The notes below the pieces were generated by a model. That model made no database searches, had not been told where the DNA came from, and saw only the letters and a list, made by a program, of their open reading frames with translations. The translations under genes were made by a program, and so were the position numbers. Shown piece after piece: positions 9,998-20,432 of a DNA stretch of 64,000 nt. The DNA lies in contig VSDK01002138.1 of assembly GCA_009767595.1 (NCBI GenBank), positions 439,801-503,800 of the forward strand, given 5' to 3'. The number at the start of each line of letters is the position of its first letter. Position 1 is the stretch's first letter. This DNA is from Symbiodinium kawagutii. Its lineage: Eukaryota > Sar > Dinophyceae > Suessiales > Symbiodiniaceae.

Positions 9998-11501
9998 CTG
10001 AGAAACGAAGGCGGCATGTCGGAAGATTCGTCAAAAAAGTACCTCCAAACACCCGTGCTTGCTTGTCAAAAATGGTCTACAAAAATATGATCAGGAGTAC
10101 CTCTAAACACCATCCAAGAGCACGTGGTCCCTTGTTTGTGGGAAAGCAACCCTTTGTGTCCTTTACAACATTGCTTCATGTGAGAAGTGGGAAGTGATTT
10201 TCCAAATGATACTTGATGGTTGATAATGCTTCTGTTGGCCGCGATTCAATCACGTTGGCATAGAAGTGTGTACATGGTTAACAAGGGTAACAACATGCAA
10301 CACCCAGAACCATTGGCAACTTTTTGACATGAACCATACAAGGCAATTGATCCATGTACCAATCTCTTGAGGATTAGCTTTTCTTTCGATCTGTTGGTGT
10401 TTCTTAGGCTATGAGTACCCTCTGGCAAACTAACCTGGAAGCTGAAAATCATTTGTCTTCGTTGGTAAAACCATGAGAAACCCTGGATTGTACCTACTGT
10501 AGCATAGTTTATATCATGGTCTTCTCACTAAGCCTGGTTCCTCCATCATTAACCATTGTTTTCCCTATACTTTTGGTTGTTGTTCTCCCCCATTATTGGT
10601 TTGTTGATACTGACCCATAGCCATCTATCTCCATGATTTTCTACTTCCAAGTGAGGCACTGCCAGAGAGCAGGGCTGCTTTCAACCCGCCGCGCCAGGAG
10701 GTGACGCACGCAAGGGGTGCCGATTTTACAGGGATCATATAAGTGAGCGCATGATTTTGAACTAAAACGCTAATGGTTTAGAGGGATCATGCAACATACT
10801 AATGATACTACTGGTTACTAACCTAAGCTTAATTGCATCGTGTTAATGATTCATGTTGTTAATACCATTCAGTGATTGTAAGTGATACTCAAGCCTAGTG
10901 ATTGTTGATACCGGCTAGCATGATACCATATTGTTGTTGAGTGATTGTTAGTTGCTAACCTTAGCCTCTATTGAAAGCTGGATTAGCCATGAATCTAGCC
11001 ATTGGTTAAAACCTAACAAGGCAAATGACTATCGTTTGCCATTTAGTAACCCCTGGTATCAACTGCCATCCAGCCACAACTATGCCTCCTAGGGCTCACT
11101 AGTGGTTGCTGAATACAGGTTACCAATGGCTACTATTTCAAAGTGTTATTAACCATTCGTGACCATTGGTGAGCAATAATCTAACTGGAATTACCATTTC
11201 TATTAATTAAATATTAATATTAATCATTGATAATCCCAGTAACCAATAATCAACATTACCATTGCTATCATCAACTGGATCTCTCCATCAATCACTTGTC
11301 ATTCCCGGAACTGTTATCAATTGCTATTGCTAGTGGTTACTACTACTAACTGTCATCAACCATCTCCATTATATAATATAATCACTTGGTACTAGTGCTT
11401 AGTATTACAAACTGTTATCAAGCATTAGTAACCACTCTTATCAATTGGCAGTCTCCATTGTATAATCACTTCTCATTCCCCTAGTGAATCATGCCACCAA
11501 C
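9998..11501. repeat. spacer with repeat tract, no exon recognised
   Basis: Non-repetitive to about 10500, with a small minus frame at 10246-10452 that has poor codon bias. A family 5 terminus (CCCTCTGGCAAACTAACCTGG) is at about 10417. Repeats of TTAGTAACC and GTGATTG type follow from 10740 to 11490. Confidence 0.5.
10528..10622. mobile_element. family 1 element, left end decayed
   Basis: Ends TACTGACCCATAGCC; core CATCATTAACCATTGTTTTCCC is typical; left terminus not recognisable. Confidence 0.5.
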
Positions 11502-11589
11502 CTTGGATGTTCTCCAACTTTGCTACCACGACGGCCTCCGTGGCCACCTCGTCACAGTTACAACCAGCGGTAGTTCCATCAGTGCCTGT
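11502..11589 (-). CDS. putative exon, unknown protein
   Basis: Acceptor GGAGCCATGAAG, phase 0, reading TGTDGTTAGCNCDEVATEA then VVVAKLENIQ and one base, donor GTTGGTGG. Codon bias strong (GTG GCC ACG GAG GCC GTC). The plus frame 11507-11806 is the mirror. Confidence 0.65.
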
Positions 11590-11877
11590 CTTCATGGCTC
11601 CCCTTGTTACCGTCATAAGTTATCCCATGAAGTTACCATTGAGCCCTGGAAGTGGGCCCTTATCCCATGAAACCATGGCTGTTTTTAACAAAATGGTAAC
11701 TTTGAATGGGATAATACGCTCGAATCTGACAGTGATCGTTCAGAACTCACCAAAACCTTCTCCTTTTCATGGGGCCCTGGAAATTTCTTGGCAGATCATT
11801 TGGTGAACAGGCACTCCTGGGGGCCGCTCCTGGCCTGGCTCCCCCTTCTCATGGCTCCCAACCGCCGGATCTCCAAC

Positions 11878-11908
11878 CGAGTTGCCCGGAGTCGTCCTCA
11901 AGGTCGCC
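11878..11908 (-). CDS. putative microexon, acidic
   Basis: Acceptor TTTTTCAACCGCAG, phase 0, GDLEDDSGQL plus one base, donor GTTGGAG. Phase fits the exon at 12193-12349. Its small size keeps confidence low. Confidence 0.4.
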
Positions 11909-12192
11909 CTGCGGTTGAAAAATGCCACGCGTCTTTTTTAGAATGGCCAAAGTGTGCCAAAGTTATGGTTATGGTTATGCTTATGGTGGATATTAGTGCT
12001 GGTTATGGTTAGTTGGTTATGGTCATGGTTGTTAAGTTGTCCTACAGGATAAACACCTCAGGGTAGTACTGAGGACAACAACGATCACAGAAATCAGTTA
12101 AAACAACTAGATGCAGTTCATGAACCATACAAAAATCCACAAGAAAACTCTGGAAGTAGTGCCGTGTTTATGTGCGGAACTGCTGGTTATGC

Positions 12193-12349
12193 CTGGCTCC
12201 AAGCTCCGGTGGTCGGCTCTGTTTCCGCCTCATTGGTGGCTTCTTGTTGGAACGCTGCCTCACGCTGAGCTATGCCACAGCGACCCCTGGGGATGTCCCA
12301 GCCATGCCTTGTGATGATCCATATCCCGGCCATGTGGCACAGGCTATGT
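12193..12349 (-). CDS. putative exon, unknown protein
   Basis: Acceptor GTGAACCTCAG, one base, then HSLCHMAGIWIITRHGWDIP and on to AETEPTTGAWSQ, ending phase 0 at a GC donor (CAG|GCATAA) directly before an in-frame stop. The plus strand over the same bases is also open with fair codon use, so the strand rests on context. Phase fits the exon at 13245-13310. Confidence 0.5.
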
Positions 12350-12659
12350 CTGAGGTTCACCGGATCATCGCAAGTGCACCATGTATGGCCCATGGGGAAA
12401 GCTACTTTTGACTTGGCCAAGAGCTCAGTTGTTCATCAGCAAGGGGTTGAAGTCCAACAAGTCAGGGCTTGTTACTGGGAAAACAAGCGTTATCGTATGT
12501 TTAATGCTAAATCATGGCAAATAATCGGTCAATTCATCGCTTAGTTGATGGTTGATTTATGGTTACCCTGCATTGAACTAAGCGTTTGATTTGGGATTGG
12601 GAAACGCCCATGTTTGGTACCGGTTTTCGTATTAAATAACGGTAGTTCAAACCAGATTG

Positions 12660-12772
12660 GGGTTTCTCAAGTCATAGGGGTACCCCCAAATCATCCTTTG
12701 GTAAGCATTTATATAGTAGTGAAAATTAGTAAACCAACCATTCTTTGGGTTCCCATGTGTTGAGAAACCACC
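12660..12772. mobile_element. family 2 inverted-repeat element
   Basis: GGGTTTCTCAAGTCATAGGGG to TGTTGAGAAACCACC. Confidence 0.7.
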
Positions 12773-12899
12773 ATATAATGGTTGTTTGACCATGAGCCTG
12801 TTGGTGATTATCCCCTATGATTTGCCATTGCTAATGGCTATGACGGCTATAACCATCATTAATGGGTGTAACCATCACTATGGTGATATAAGTATCTGA

Positions 12900-13001
12900 T
12901 TGGTGGTTTCAACCCCCATGAAAATATTAGTCAACCAACCAATTGTTGATGAACAATAGGGAAAATTCAAAAAATGTGAATCAAACCACCAACCAGTCAG
13001 G
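12900..13001. mobile_element. family 3 inverted-repeat element
   Basis: TTGGTGGTTTCAACCCCCATG to GAATCAAACCACCAACCAG, core GTCAACCAACCAATTG. Confidence 0.65.
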
Positions 13002-13244
13002 TATCCTCTATTATGACTTGTTATAACCATCAATAACGGGCAAAACCATCATTACGGTGATAAAAGTATCCTCTATTAACCATCATTGACCATCATTAAG
13101 TTCCATAACCATCATTATTAACCATCATTAACCACCTAATATCACCCACATGACCACCACATCACTGCAGCATGAAAGCCTTCCAACTTCCCGCGGACAC
13201 CGAGGTCGCCGCTTCAAAGGCACTTGGTGACATCACAGCGTCAC

Positions 13245-13310
13245 CTTGGAGCACGGAAACGAAGGGAGCACCGCAACGAAAGCTTCCCAGAGCCCGGGAA
13301 GCCGGTCAGC
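13245..13310 (-). CDS. putative short exon
   Basis: Acceptor CAACTCAGCAG then G, reading LTGFPGSGKLSLRCSLRFRA and P plus two bases, donor GTGACGCTG. AG|G acceptor and AG|GTGACG donor are good. The plus strand has a 40-codon open frame (FQLPADTEVAASKALGD...) of similar quality, so the strand is uncertain. GFPGSGKL is reminiscent of a P-loop, but the context is too short to claim it. Confidence 0.45.
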
Positions 13311-13754
13311 CTGCTGAGTTGATGATCAGTGGTGAATTGACCAGTCACTAAGGTTGATTATTCACCAGTCACTAAGGTTGATTGTCAATGGTGAATTCTC
13401 ACTAAGTGCTGATGAATTAACTGGTTAGTAAGTCATTACCACTATCAGTGGTTGATGATCACTAAGTGCTTATTCACCAGCGGTGAATTAACCAGTCAGT
13501 GGTTAATGAGTGGTTGATAAGCTATTGACTAATGGCGAATTGTTGATTACTTGGTGGTTAACAGCTAGTGAAATGAAGTGGGTGATATTGCTCAACGATA
13601 CTTTGTGATGATCGTTGATGGTGGTCAAGTAGTGGTTAAGAGTGGCTAATGGCGCTTTTGACGATGCTTCACGATAGTTGATAACCATGCAGAGGTGGCC
13701 CATGATGATCAACGACGATGACTGGTGCTTCATGATGGGACGGCTCTCACCTAC

Positions 13755-13922
13755 CCCAGGGGCCTCGCAAGCGACTGGATCGGCATAGCTATCGAACCCC
13801 CAGGACCGGTGGAACCGCCCCGGCCGCGCCTCCTTTAGGCCCCTTGCCCTCACCTTTGCCGTCACCTTTGCCCCACCAACCTGGCGACGGTCGGAGGTGC
13901 CCGCAGTGGCTGGTTGGGGATC
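13755..13922 (-). CDS. putative exon, Gly/Lys/Arg-rich
   Basis: Acceptor TTGCTGTCTCAG, 56 codons in phase 0 to donor GTAGGTGAG: begins DPQPATAGTSDRRQ, ends SYADPVACEAPG. Another minus frame reads WWGKGDGKGEGKGPKGG, a composition I associate with dinoflagellate Gly-Lys linkers, but it meets a stop before the strong donor. The plus strand is also open. Boundaries are good; the frame is less certain. Confidence 0.55.
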
Positions 13923-14585
13923 CTGAGACAGCAACCAAGGATAGATGCCACGAATTGTTAATGATGGTGGATTAACCAATGATGGTAACAATGATGGTGG
14001 ATTAACTAATTATTAATTATGGTGGATTAACTAATGATTAACTAATGATGGTTCATGAATGGTCAATTCATGGCTAAATAGTGATGGTGAATTCATGGCT
14101 GATGCCACAAGTTGATGGTCAATTCATGGTTTGATGATGGTGGAATGATGGTACGAAAGGGTTAATTAATGTATGGTTCATGAATATTTTAACGAAGAAT
14201 CTGGTCGGATGGCTCCGGTACCCCATCTGTGTACTGAACGTAGTCGTTTGGATGTTCATCCCGTGTTTGGGTGCTTGGTTTTGACCCGGCCCATACCTAC
14301 CTATATTCCCGTTATAGCTGGCTGGTATCACCTATTGTAAACCAATATCACCGGCTAATAACGGTCATCAACCATGCATTACGAACCCTTTCGTACCATC
14401 ATTCCACCATCATTAAAGCATGAATTAACCATCAACTAACCATCACGAACCATTAATTAACCATTGTGCACCACTACGATTCTTTGTTAAACCATTAAAG
14501 AACCATGAACCAACCATCATTAAACCATGCATCATCCACTATGAACCATTTAGAATCAATGATTCTTCGCCTGTCAGCCTCGCAC
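13923..14585. repeat. intronic imperfect repeats
   Basis: GGTGGATTAAC and TTCATGGT repeats, then AACCATCA repeats from 14340 to 14540. No exon recognised apart from fragments. Confidence 0.6.
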
Positions 14586-14636
14586 TCGGTGGCCCTTGCC
14601 CTCACCATGCTGGCCTTGGCTCTTGCCACTCTTGCC
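14586..14636 (-). CDS. putative short Gly/Lys-rich exon
   Basis: Acceptor TCTTGCCGCCAG, phase 0, GKSGKSQGQHGEGKGHR, phase 0 at GTGCGAGG; an alternative donor GTGAGGGC lies inside. Phase fits the exon at 13755-13922. Low-complexity linker. Confidence 0.5.
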
Positions 14637-14706
14637 CTGGCGGCAAGATTCCATTGGTCAAAGTGGTCAAGCAACTGGTACATAAAAACTGGTCAACTGG
14701 TCAATG

Positions 14707-14786
14707 ATGAACCAGTTGAATGAACCAGTTGAAAGAATCTGTTTAATGAACCAGTTGAATGAACCAGTTGAATGAACCAGTTGAAT
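14707..14786. repeat. 15-base tandem repeat
   Basis: GAACCAGTTGAATGA repeated about five times with one diverged unit. Confidence 0.85.
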
Positions 14787-15023
14787 TAGCTGAATTAGCT
14801 TATAGATAGCTGATTAATAGCTCTTCAATTTATCTGTGCAACTATTACTATTGTAATTCATGATGAATTAGCTGATGCATAGGAATAGTGCTTATACAAC
14901 GAACCGGTTGAAAATAGGATGAAATTGATTCACATGCTAATCATTACTCATTTAGCCGGAATGGCATCAGAATGAAATATCAATTGTCGCTTATTGTCCC
15001 CAGCCTCAACCAGCTAGGTAAAC

Positions 15024-15148
15024 CATTGGTTGGCAAAACGGTGCCAATGCTTGGTGGAATGAAAACCGATCGACCACGCTTGGTTACACCCGCCAGCAGG
15101 ATCCTACAGTAACTCTCAGGCTGCCTGCAAATAGTCCACAAACGGGGT
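15024..15148 (-). CDS. putative exon after a family 3 terminus
   Basis: Two acceptors give the same frame: the family 3 terminus CCACCAACCAG (start 15148) and CTATTTGCAG (start 15124). From the second: QPESYCRILLAGVTKRGRS then VFIPPSIGTVLPTN plus one base, donor GTTTACC. A direct example of an element end usable as acceptor. Confidence 0.6.
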
Positions 15149-15250
15149 CTGGTTGGTGGTTGAACCACCCCTATGAAAAATATTAGTCAACCAACCATTT
15201 GTTAATCATGACGAGGGAAAGTAATAAAATGTTTGAAACCACAAACGAGG
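15149..15250. mobile_element. family 3 inverted-repeat element
   Basis: CTGGTTGGTGGTTGAACC to ATGTTTGAAACCAC, core ATTAGTCAACCAACCATTTG. Its minus-strand end abuts an exon. Confidence 0.75.
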
Positions 15251-16478
15251 GGTTGACTTTCTGGTCTCCCTCCGATGAGCATCTGCAATTCAACACCATG
15301 CATAGAATCATCCACAAACACCTCCCCAAATGGTAATTATCACGTCACTGCAACCAGTATGATAACCATCTGAGATGATCATATCACTCAAATATCAACG
15401 GGTTTGATGACCACCACGATGAATCACTATGATAATCGATTCTGATGGGTGATCAGTTCCCCAGGACTCTTGCCGTGATATCCCAGCTCTAAGGAATCTC
15501 CTTGGGTCAGTTGGTTGAGCATCATCTACCATGAATGACCAATCATTATGAACCATCAAAATCCATCAAACCATTCTGAAAACCACTGTTAAACATCACT
15601 TAACCACCAGTTTCTCCATGATTCTTCACTTATTAACCATGAAATGCAAATGGCATATCACAATCACTGCGCTGCGCCTTGCCCATGGCATCGCCTGCCG
15701 GTCGGAATGCCGGAACCCACAAGGTTAAACCCATGGTTCAATCAATGATGGTTGAAACATGTTGGAAACCCCTGGGTTGGAACGATCTTATAAGTCTTTA
15801 TAATGGCTTTGCTATTGGATGACAGCTTCTGGTCTTGCGGCTGGTCAACAATGATTCATAATAATGTTTAGGCTGGTGAAACATGGCTAGCAATGATTAA
15901 CAACTGAGTGCTGCTCGTGGTTTAAACATGGCCAACAATTACCAATCGTGCTCAATGAATATCAATCATGTTCAATGACGGGTAATGACGGTTACCAATG
16001 ACTAATGAAAACAACTTCTGATAGCAGAACAGCAAGCAGCTTCTCATAGTAAATGATTGGCCATGATGAGGACGGCAACCATGGCGCCGATGCAGTGCGG
16101 CAATGGCTAGTTATATCATCAGTTGAACAACCATCGCCAACCACAGTTGAACATCACAATCATTTAGAAGTCAAACAACTGGCGCGCGACCCATGATATC
16201 AACCTGGGTATTGACCATTGCTCCGGTAGTATCTCCCTTGGATCTAGCGGAAAGCTGGCTGCTTCCCATCCCTTCACCCGGTCACATCAAAGTCAGTGCT
16301 TTCTTTCTGCATTGGCCTCCAAAGTTCTTACAGCATAGCCCACACTGAGTAATATAGTGGTTGTTAAATTCTCGCCTCATGGTCATTACCAATCAGCACC
16401 CGGAAGAAAATGGTACAAGCAATCATCATAATGAGCGATCGACATTGATAAACCAATAAACCACACCTAGTTTACCAC
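15251..16478. repeat. intron, mixed
   Basis: AACCATCA-type drift at 15360-15650 and CAATGATT-type drift at 15840-16050. A possible 27-base exon at about 15676-15702 (DAMGKAQR, donor GTGATTG) is too small to list separately. Confidence 0.5.
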
Positions 16479-16547
16479 AGGTGACTCCTCTTTCCTGCCT
16501 CCTTTTGCTGCGCCTTTCTCGGTGCCCTTGCCCTCCTCAGCAAATTG
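16479..16547 (-). CDS. putative exon, charged low-complexity
   Basis: Acceptor CGGATTTCCCCAG, phase 0, QFAEEGKGTEKGAAKGG then RKEESP, phase 0 at GTGGTAAAC. Gly/Lys/Glu-rich linker. A plus frame (16481-16768) overlaps. Confidence 0.55.
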
Positions 16548-16951
16548 CTGGGGAAATCCGATGGATCGCTGTCCACAGCTTGGTTTACGAATGCTTGCGA
16601 TACTTCCCATTGTCTGATGCCAAGTTAAACCAGGCAATATACCGGATTCTGACAAGCAATCACACAGGGTCAGGTAGGTATTGCAACCAGGAGATCCTCT
16701 GTCACTGGATTGCTGTCTACCAACGTTGGGGGATTGATGTGGGTGCTACGAACACTCAACACTTGTGAATTTCTGATGGACATGTTCATGATACAATGTA
16801 TCCAACAGCGGACCCATAGATACCGTGTCAATTTGCCACTCACAACCTCTGCCGGTACACCGGTGTTCACACACACACAACAATGCGAAAATAGAGCACT
16901 TCGATTTGCACTAATTATCCTATGCAAATCACTATTCTTCGGCCATGCAGA

Positions 16952-17440
16952 TCAGTGTTCCTGGGGTGCGTAACATTTGCCATCTGTAGTTGTTTCCCCC
17001 AAGCTCCGGTCATTGACCAACGAGGCCAACCAAATCTTCCTTGTTTGCACCTCCTGACCATGGCAGAGCAAGGGCCTCTCCTTGCCACCGCCTTGTTGTT
17101 GTGGTTGCTGGTAGGCAGCCTCAGTACCAGAGAATCGGCATTTTATGAGATGCGGCTGCACCACAGTTATCAATTCCTTCTTTACCAACGCAATGCTCAC
17201 AAGAAATTGGGGTTGGTTGATCAACTAAGTTGTGACAGTATCAACCAGCGGATTGGAGGAAGACTGAAAGTGACAACCTACGAAAGCTCTATGAACTGCC
17301 AAAATGATCTGGAGAATGAAACTCAAGCAACAGAACCAACCAACCAACCAACCAGCCAGCCAGCCAGCCAACCAACCAACCAACCACCCACCAACCAACC
17401 AACCAACCAACCAGCCAACCATCCACAAATTCGAAAATCT
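16952..17440. other. coding-like locus, strand undecided
   Basis: Minus strand: after acceptor CTGGTACTGAG, AAYQQPQQQGGGKERPLL continues to TDGKCYAPQEH with G/C-ending codons. Plus strand: a 182-residue frame from 16922 contains MAEQGPLLATALLLWLLVGS, which would pass as a signal peptide. The plus frame then runs into CCAACCAACC repeats. Strand context favours minus, weakly. Confidence 0.3.
17338..17422. repeat. CCAA-type microsatellite
   Basis: AACCAACCAACC with AGCC interruptions, directly left of the exon at 17452. Confidence 0.9.
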
Positions 17441-17451
17441 ATGTCATTCAC

Positions 17452-17532
17452 GGAAGGCCTTGTCCACTGAGGCTTCGGGCCCATTGCCCCGTCCAGGCCT
17501 TGCAGCTACAGCCCAGGTAGGTGAGTTGACAG
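17452..17532 (-). CDS. putative exon, unknown protein
   Basis: Acceptor GGGCCACCTATAG, two leading bases, VNSPTWAVAARPGRGNGPEA then SVDKAF and one base, donor GTGAATGAC. No comparable alternative frame. Confidence 0.6.
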
Positions 17533-17588
17533 CTATAGGTGGCCCGTTCAGGGTTGGTACAGCGATGCTTGCGCACTCAGCACGATGT

Positions 17589-17700
17589 GGCTATGGGTCA
17601 ATGTTAACCAACCAATAATTAGGGATAATGACCAACAATAACAAGGAAAACAATGGTTAATGATAGGGGAACCGGGGGTACAGAGTTTTGACCCACAGCC
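17589..17700. mobile_element. family 1 element with ATGT duplication
   Basis: GGCTATGGGTCAATG to GACCCACAGCC, flanked by ATGT on both sides (17585-17588 and 17701-17704). Confidence 0.85.
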
Positions 17701-17966
17701 ATGTATAGACACAACTATAGAGGGAATCGTTGACAAATTTGCAAGCAAAAGGTACTGCTACTGTAGCATGCGCTAGCCATATCAAGCGATTCTTAGGAGC
17801 GGTGCGTGCTAGGAATCGACGAAGCCTTTGTGACCCTGGGAACCGTTTGAAATCAGCCGGTGAATCAGCATGGTTTTCATCGGTGAATCGACTCGAGGAA
17901 ACTCAAAAACCGCCATGCCAGCAGCTATGGTTCAGAATCGGGGCATCTGCATGGGGGTCCTCCCAC

Positions 17967-18058
17967 CGGCGATGGCGAAGCCGCCCATGCCCACGGCGTT
18001 ACCCGCACCGCTGAGTTTCCCAGACAGCGGCCCAGGCGGGCACACCTGGGTGATCCAA
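17967..18058 (-). CDS. putative exon, Gly-rich
   Basis: Acceptor GACCTCCGCCCAG, one base, WITQVCPPGPLSGKLSGAGN then AVGMGGFAIA and one base, donor GTGGGAGG. Another frame (LDHPGVPAWAAVWETQRC, donor GTAACG) shares the acceptor, so the reading frame is open to question. Confidence 0.55.
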
Positions 18059-18760
18059 CTGGGCGGAGGTCATCGTTTCGGTGGCAGGTGGTGATTTATC
18101 CTGTTGATCATTAATGATCACATTAGATTCATAATTAGAATATATTAGACTTAACAATGGCTACTGTTAATAACTCAATGACCATTAACATGACTAACAT
18201 TATTAACAAATAATAGCCGTTGTTGATCACTCATTGATCATTAATCACCATCATTCTTAATAGATAGCCATGACTTAAATATAATTAAATTTGTCATGAT
18301 GTATTTGATAACATTATTTGATGATCCTGTCATTGAATAGCCATTATTGATCATTAACATTAGATTCATTAGATCTATCCTGTTAAGTCAGCATTATAAT
18401 ATTGAAGTCTGACTATCTTGAACTCATTGATATTAATTTAGATCGATACAAGATATAGATGTACATGTAGATAATCTCGGATAACACAATAGATTACATG
18501 TGTAAAATCATAACTATACACATATTTACGTGTAGACCTATATATGTGTTTTACATGGCGAGGACCATGACCTGAAGCAGCAATTTCTTCAACTCATTGC
18601 AGTGATTCATACTCAGTTCAAACATTGAGTCATGGCTAAGAATAGAGCCCCAACCAATGACTAATGTGAAAACAGGCTACATGACCATTTCAGCTCCCAA
18701 TCATCTCGCTGATGGTGATTAAGTCATGGACTTCACACCAGCGGCCACCAAGGTTCGTAT
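18059..18760. repeat. A/T-rich intron tract
   Basis: Unlike the other tracts this one is A/T-dominated (CATTAGATTCATTA, ATTGATCATTA motifs, ATATATGTG) with no element or exon visible. Confidence 0.55.
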
Positions 18761-18764
18761 CTGT

Positions 18765-18968
18765 TCAATGGAACTCTCCAGATGCAAGGCCGGCATGTGC
18801 TGAGAACTCATTGGTGGGAGATGTCCCATGGCTGGTAGGGCGGTAGGATGCGGTAGGGCGGTATCTCCCCATGCAACTCCCATCCGACCAGGATGTCAAC
18901 CCTCCAGTGGCGGCCACTCCCTGCGGATGGCCCTCCTGTGCTGGCACGGTTCCATCAACCAGGGCCAA
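18765..18968 (-). CDS. possible exon, frame undecided
   Basis: Two minus frames look coding: one starting MEPCQHRRAIRREWPPLE with donor GTTGACATC near 18890, and a longer one reading GTVPAQEGHPQGVAATGG to HAGLASGEFH with a stop. A short GGTAGGGCGGTA duplication lies inside (18836-18866). Confidence 0.35.
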   Translation of the reverse strand: MALVDGTVPAQEGHPQGVAATGGLTSWSDGSCMGRYRPTASYRPTSHGTSPTNEFSAHAGLASGEFH

Positions 18969-19022
18969 GGTTTTTCGAATCTTATAGGGTACCTGGTTGA
19001 TGGAACCCTGGTTGATATATCG

Positions 19023-19122
19023 TGGTTTCTCAAGCCATAGGGGTACCCCCTAATCATCGCATCATCATCAATTATATCAATAAACCATCACTTTTTTGGG
19101 TCCCCTATTTTGAGAAACACCC
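19023..19122. mobile_element. family 2 inverted-repeat element
   Basis: GTGGTTTCTCAAGCCATAGGGG to CCCCTATTTTGAGAAACACCC. The minus frame of the exon at 19192 stays open up to its terminus. Confidence 0.75.
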
Positions 19123-19191
19123 ATATGATGATATATGAGGTAAGTCTCCATCTCCCACACCAAAAATCTTCCAGCCTCTCAGAATCTCTAC

Positions 19192-19333
19192 CGAAACCAA
19201 GGCCCCGGCCATAGGATTGAAAATTGGGCACCGGTTTCATGGGGAAGAAACTTCTCAGAAACTGCTCTGACCTCAGGCGCTCGATTTCGCAGACCATCAC
19301 TTCAACAAATGGTCCCAAGACTGCCACCAGCGA
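19192..19333 (-). CDS. putative exon, unknown protein
   Basis: Acceptor CCTATTTGACAAAG, phase 0, SLVAVLGPFVEVMVCEIERL then RSEQFLRSFFPMKP to YGRGLGF and one base, donor GTAGAG. Helix-like hydrophobic/charged pattern. The frame remains open to the family 2 element at 19122, so a longer exon ending there is possible. Confidence 0.7.
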
Positions 19334-19477
19334 CTTTGTCAAATAGGGGTTTTGGAATGTGACATCATTCTTGACCATGATTAACCATTATTACTTAACC
19401 ACTATTAAACTTATTAATCAAACATGATTCATTTAACCATAACTGTTTGATTCAGCAAATAAAAACATCTTCGAAAC

Positions 19478-19570
19478 CATCCGCCAGTCATGGCAGCTGT
19501 CTGGGTTCGCCGCTTCATGGAGCATTTCACATTGGCTCCTCGCAGCTTCTGGGACCTGGACGTAGGGCGA
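19478..19570 (-). CDS. putative exon, unknown protein
   Basis: Acceptor GTTGACCCCTCAG, phase 0, SPYVQVPEAARSQCEMLHEA then NPDSCHDWRM, phase 0 at GTTTCG. The plus strand reads MAAVWVRRFMEHFTLAPRS over the same bases. The good acceptor and phase agreement with 19192-19333 favour minus. Confidence 0.5.
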
Positions 19571-19633
19571 CTGAGGGGTCAACTTGGGAGATTGATCATG
19601 GTCAACTGATGGTGAATGATGAGCATGGAGGTG

Positions 19634-19738
19634 TGTGCTTCTCAAGTCATAGGGGGTAACCCCCAAATCATCCAATATTTTTCGTGTATTAGTAAAAAAA
19701 CCAACCATTTTTGGGGGGTTCCCTATTTTGAGAAACCC
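19634..19738. mobile_element. family 2 element, diverged
   Basis: GTGCTTCTCAAGTCATAGGGGG to CCCTATTTTGAGAAACC. Confidence 0.65.
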
Positions 19739-19975
19739 TCATGTGGATGAAAGATCATGAATCTAGTGAACATGGAGTGGGATTGCAATTCCCTGGTGTC
19801 CAAATGATGATTGTAGCATTGCCGCCTTTCAGGCTGACCAATGGACATGGTACAGAGATTTCTGCTGGAGAGCCCCACCACATGATTGTGACCCAACTGG
19901 AGGCACCCCAGCAACATCAGGCCAACAACCCATGGTTTGGCGGCACAGTTTCGAAACCTGCCTGCAAGCCATCCT

Positions 19976-20077
19976 CTGGTTGGTGGTTGAACCACCCCTA
20001 TGAAAAGTATTAGGCAACCAACCATTTGCTAATGATTACTAGGGAAAATAAAACATGTCAATCAAACCACCAACCAG
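19976..20077. mobile_element. family 3 inverted-repeat element
   Basis: CTGGTTGGTGGTTGAACCACC to CAATCAAACCACCAACCAG, core AGGCAACCAACCATTTG and GGGAAAATAAAACATG. Confidence 0.75.
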
Positions 20078-20187
20078 TAGTTGCTTAATTAATCATATCA
20101 TTGTTGGTGATTGCCCCCTATTAGCAACCATTGTTCACCATGGTTTAAACCACCAACCAGTCCTGGTTGGTGATCAACTGCCGTCAC

Positions 20188-20319
20188 CCGGGCTGCGCAA
20201 CCCGAGCCTCAACCAGAGTGCAGCGTCCTGCGCAGTGCTGTCATCTTCAAAAGTGACAAAGGCCTCCAGCAAACCCAGGTGCGGCTGGACCCGCCAGGGT
20301 GAAGGCAAGGATGGTATGG
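20188..20319 (-). CDS. putative exon, weakly RRM-like, starting at a family 1 terminus
   Basis: Starts exactly at the end of the family 1 element (acceptor TTTGACCCACAG). Two leading bases, then IPSLPSPWRVQPHLGLLEAF, TFEDDSTAQDAALWL and LRLGLRSP plus one base, donor GTGACGG. The stretch EAFVTFEDDSTAQDA resembles the second half of an RNA-recognition motif, but one exon cannot prove it. One of the clearest cases of a coding exon abutting an element end. Confidence 0.7.
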
Positions 20320-20432
20320 CTGTGGGTCAAAGCCGTTAGTCCCCCTTGTTCCCCTATCATTAGCCATTGTCTTCCCTATGATTTGGTTGGTTTCTTACAA
20401 GCCATTATTCATGGTTGATATTGACCCACAGC
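20318..20432. mobile_element. family 1 element supplying an acceptor
   Basis: GGCTGTGGGTCAAAGCC to TTGACCCACAGC, flanked by GGTAT on the left and GGTAT on the right, a possible 5-base duplication. On the minus strand its CACAG is the acceptor of the exon ending at 20319. Confidence 0.8.

Larger units (their letters stand above)
12350..13244. repeat. intron with family 2 and family 3 copies and AACCATCA tract
   Basis: 12370-12540 has a plus open frame with no splice support. 12660 and 12900 hold elements. 13030-13150 is AACCATCATT repeat in the orientation typical of the left side of an exon. Confidence 0.55.

Noticed and set aside
9534-10052. A 172-residue minus frame as one exon
   Set aside because: Two shorter stretches in other frames (9558-9633 and 9903-9997) have better codon bias and good splice pairs; the long frame is A/T-ending in its middle.
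17338-17422. Telomere-like or CRISPR-like regular repeat
   Set aside because: It is a plain CCAA microsatellite with interruptions. No array in the window has unique spacers between conserved repeats.
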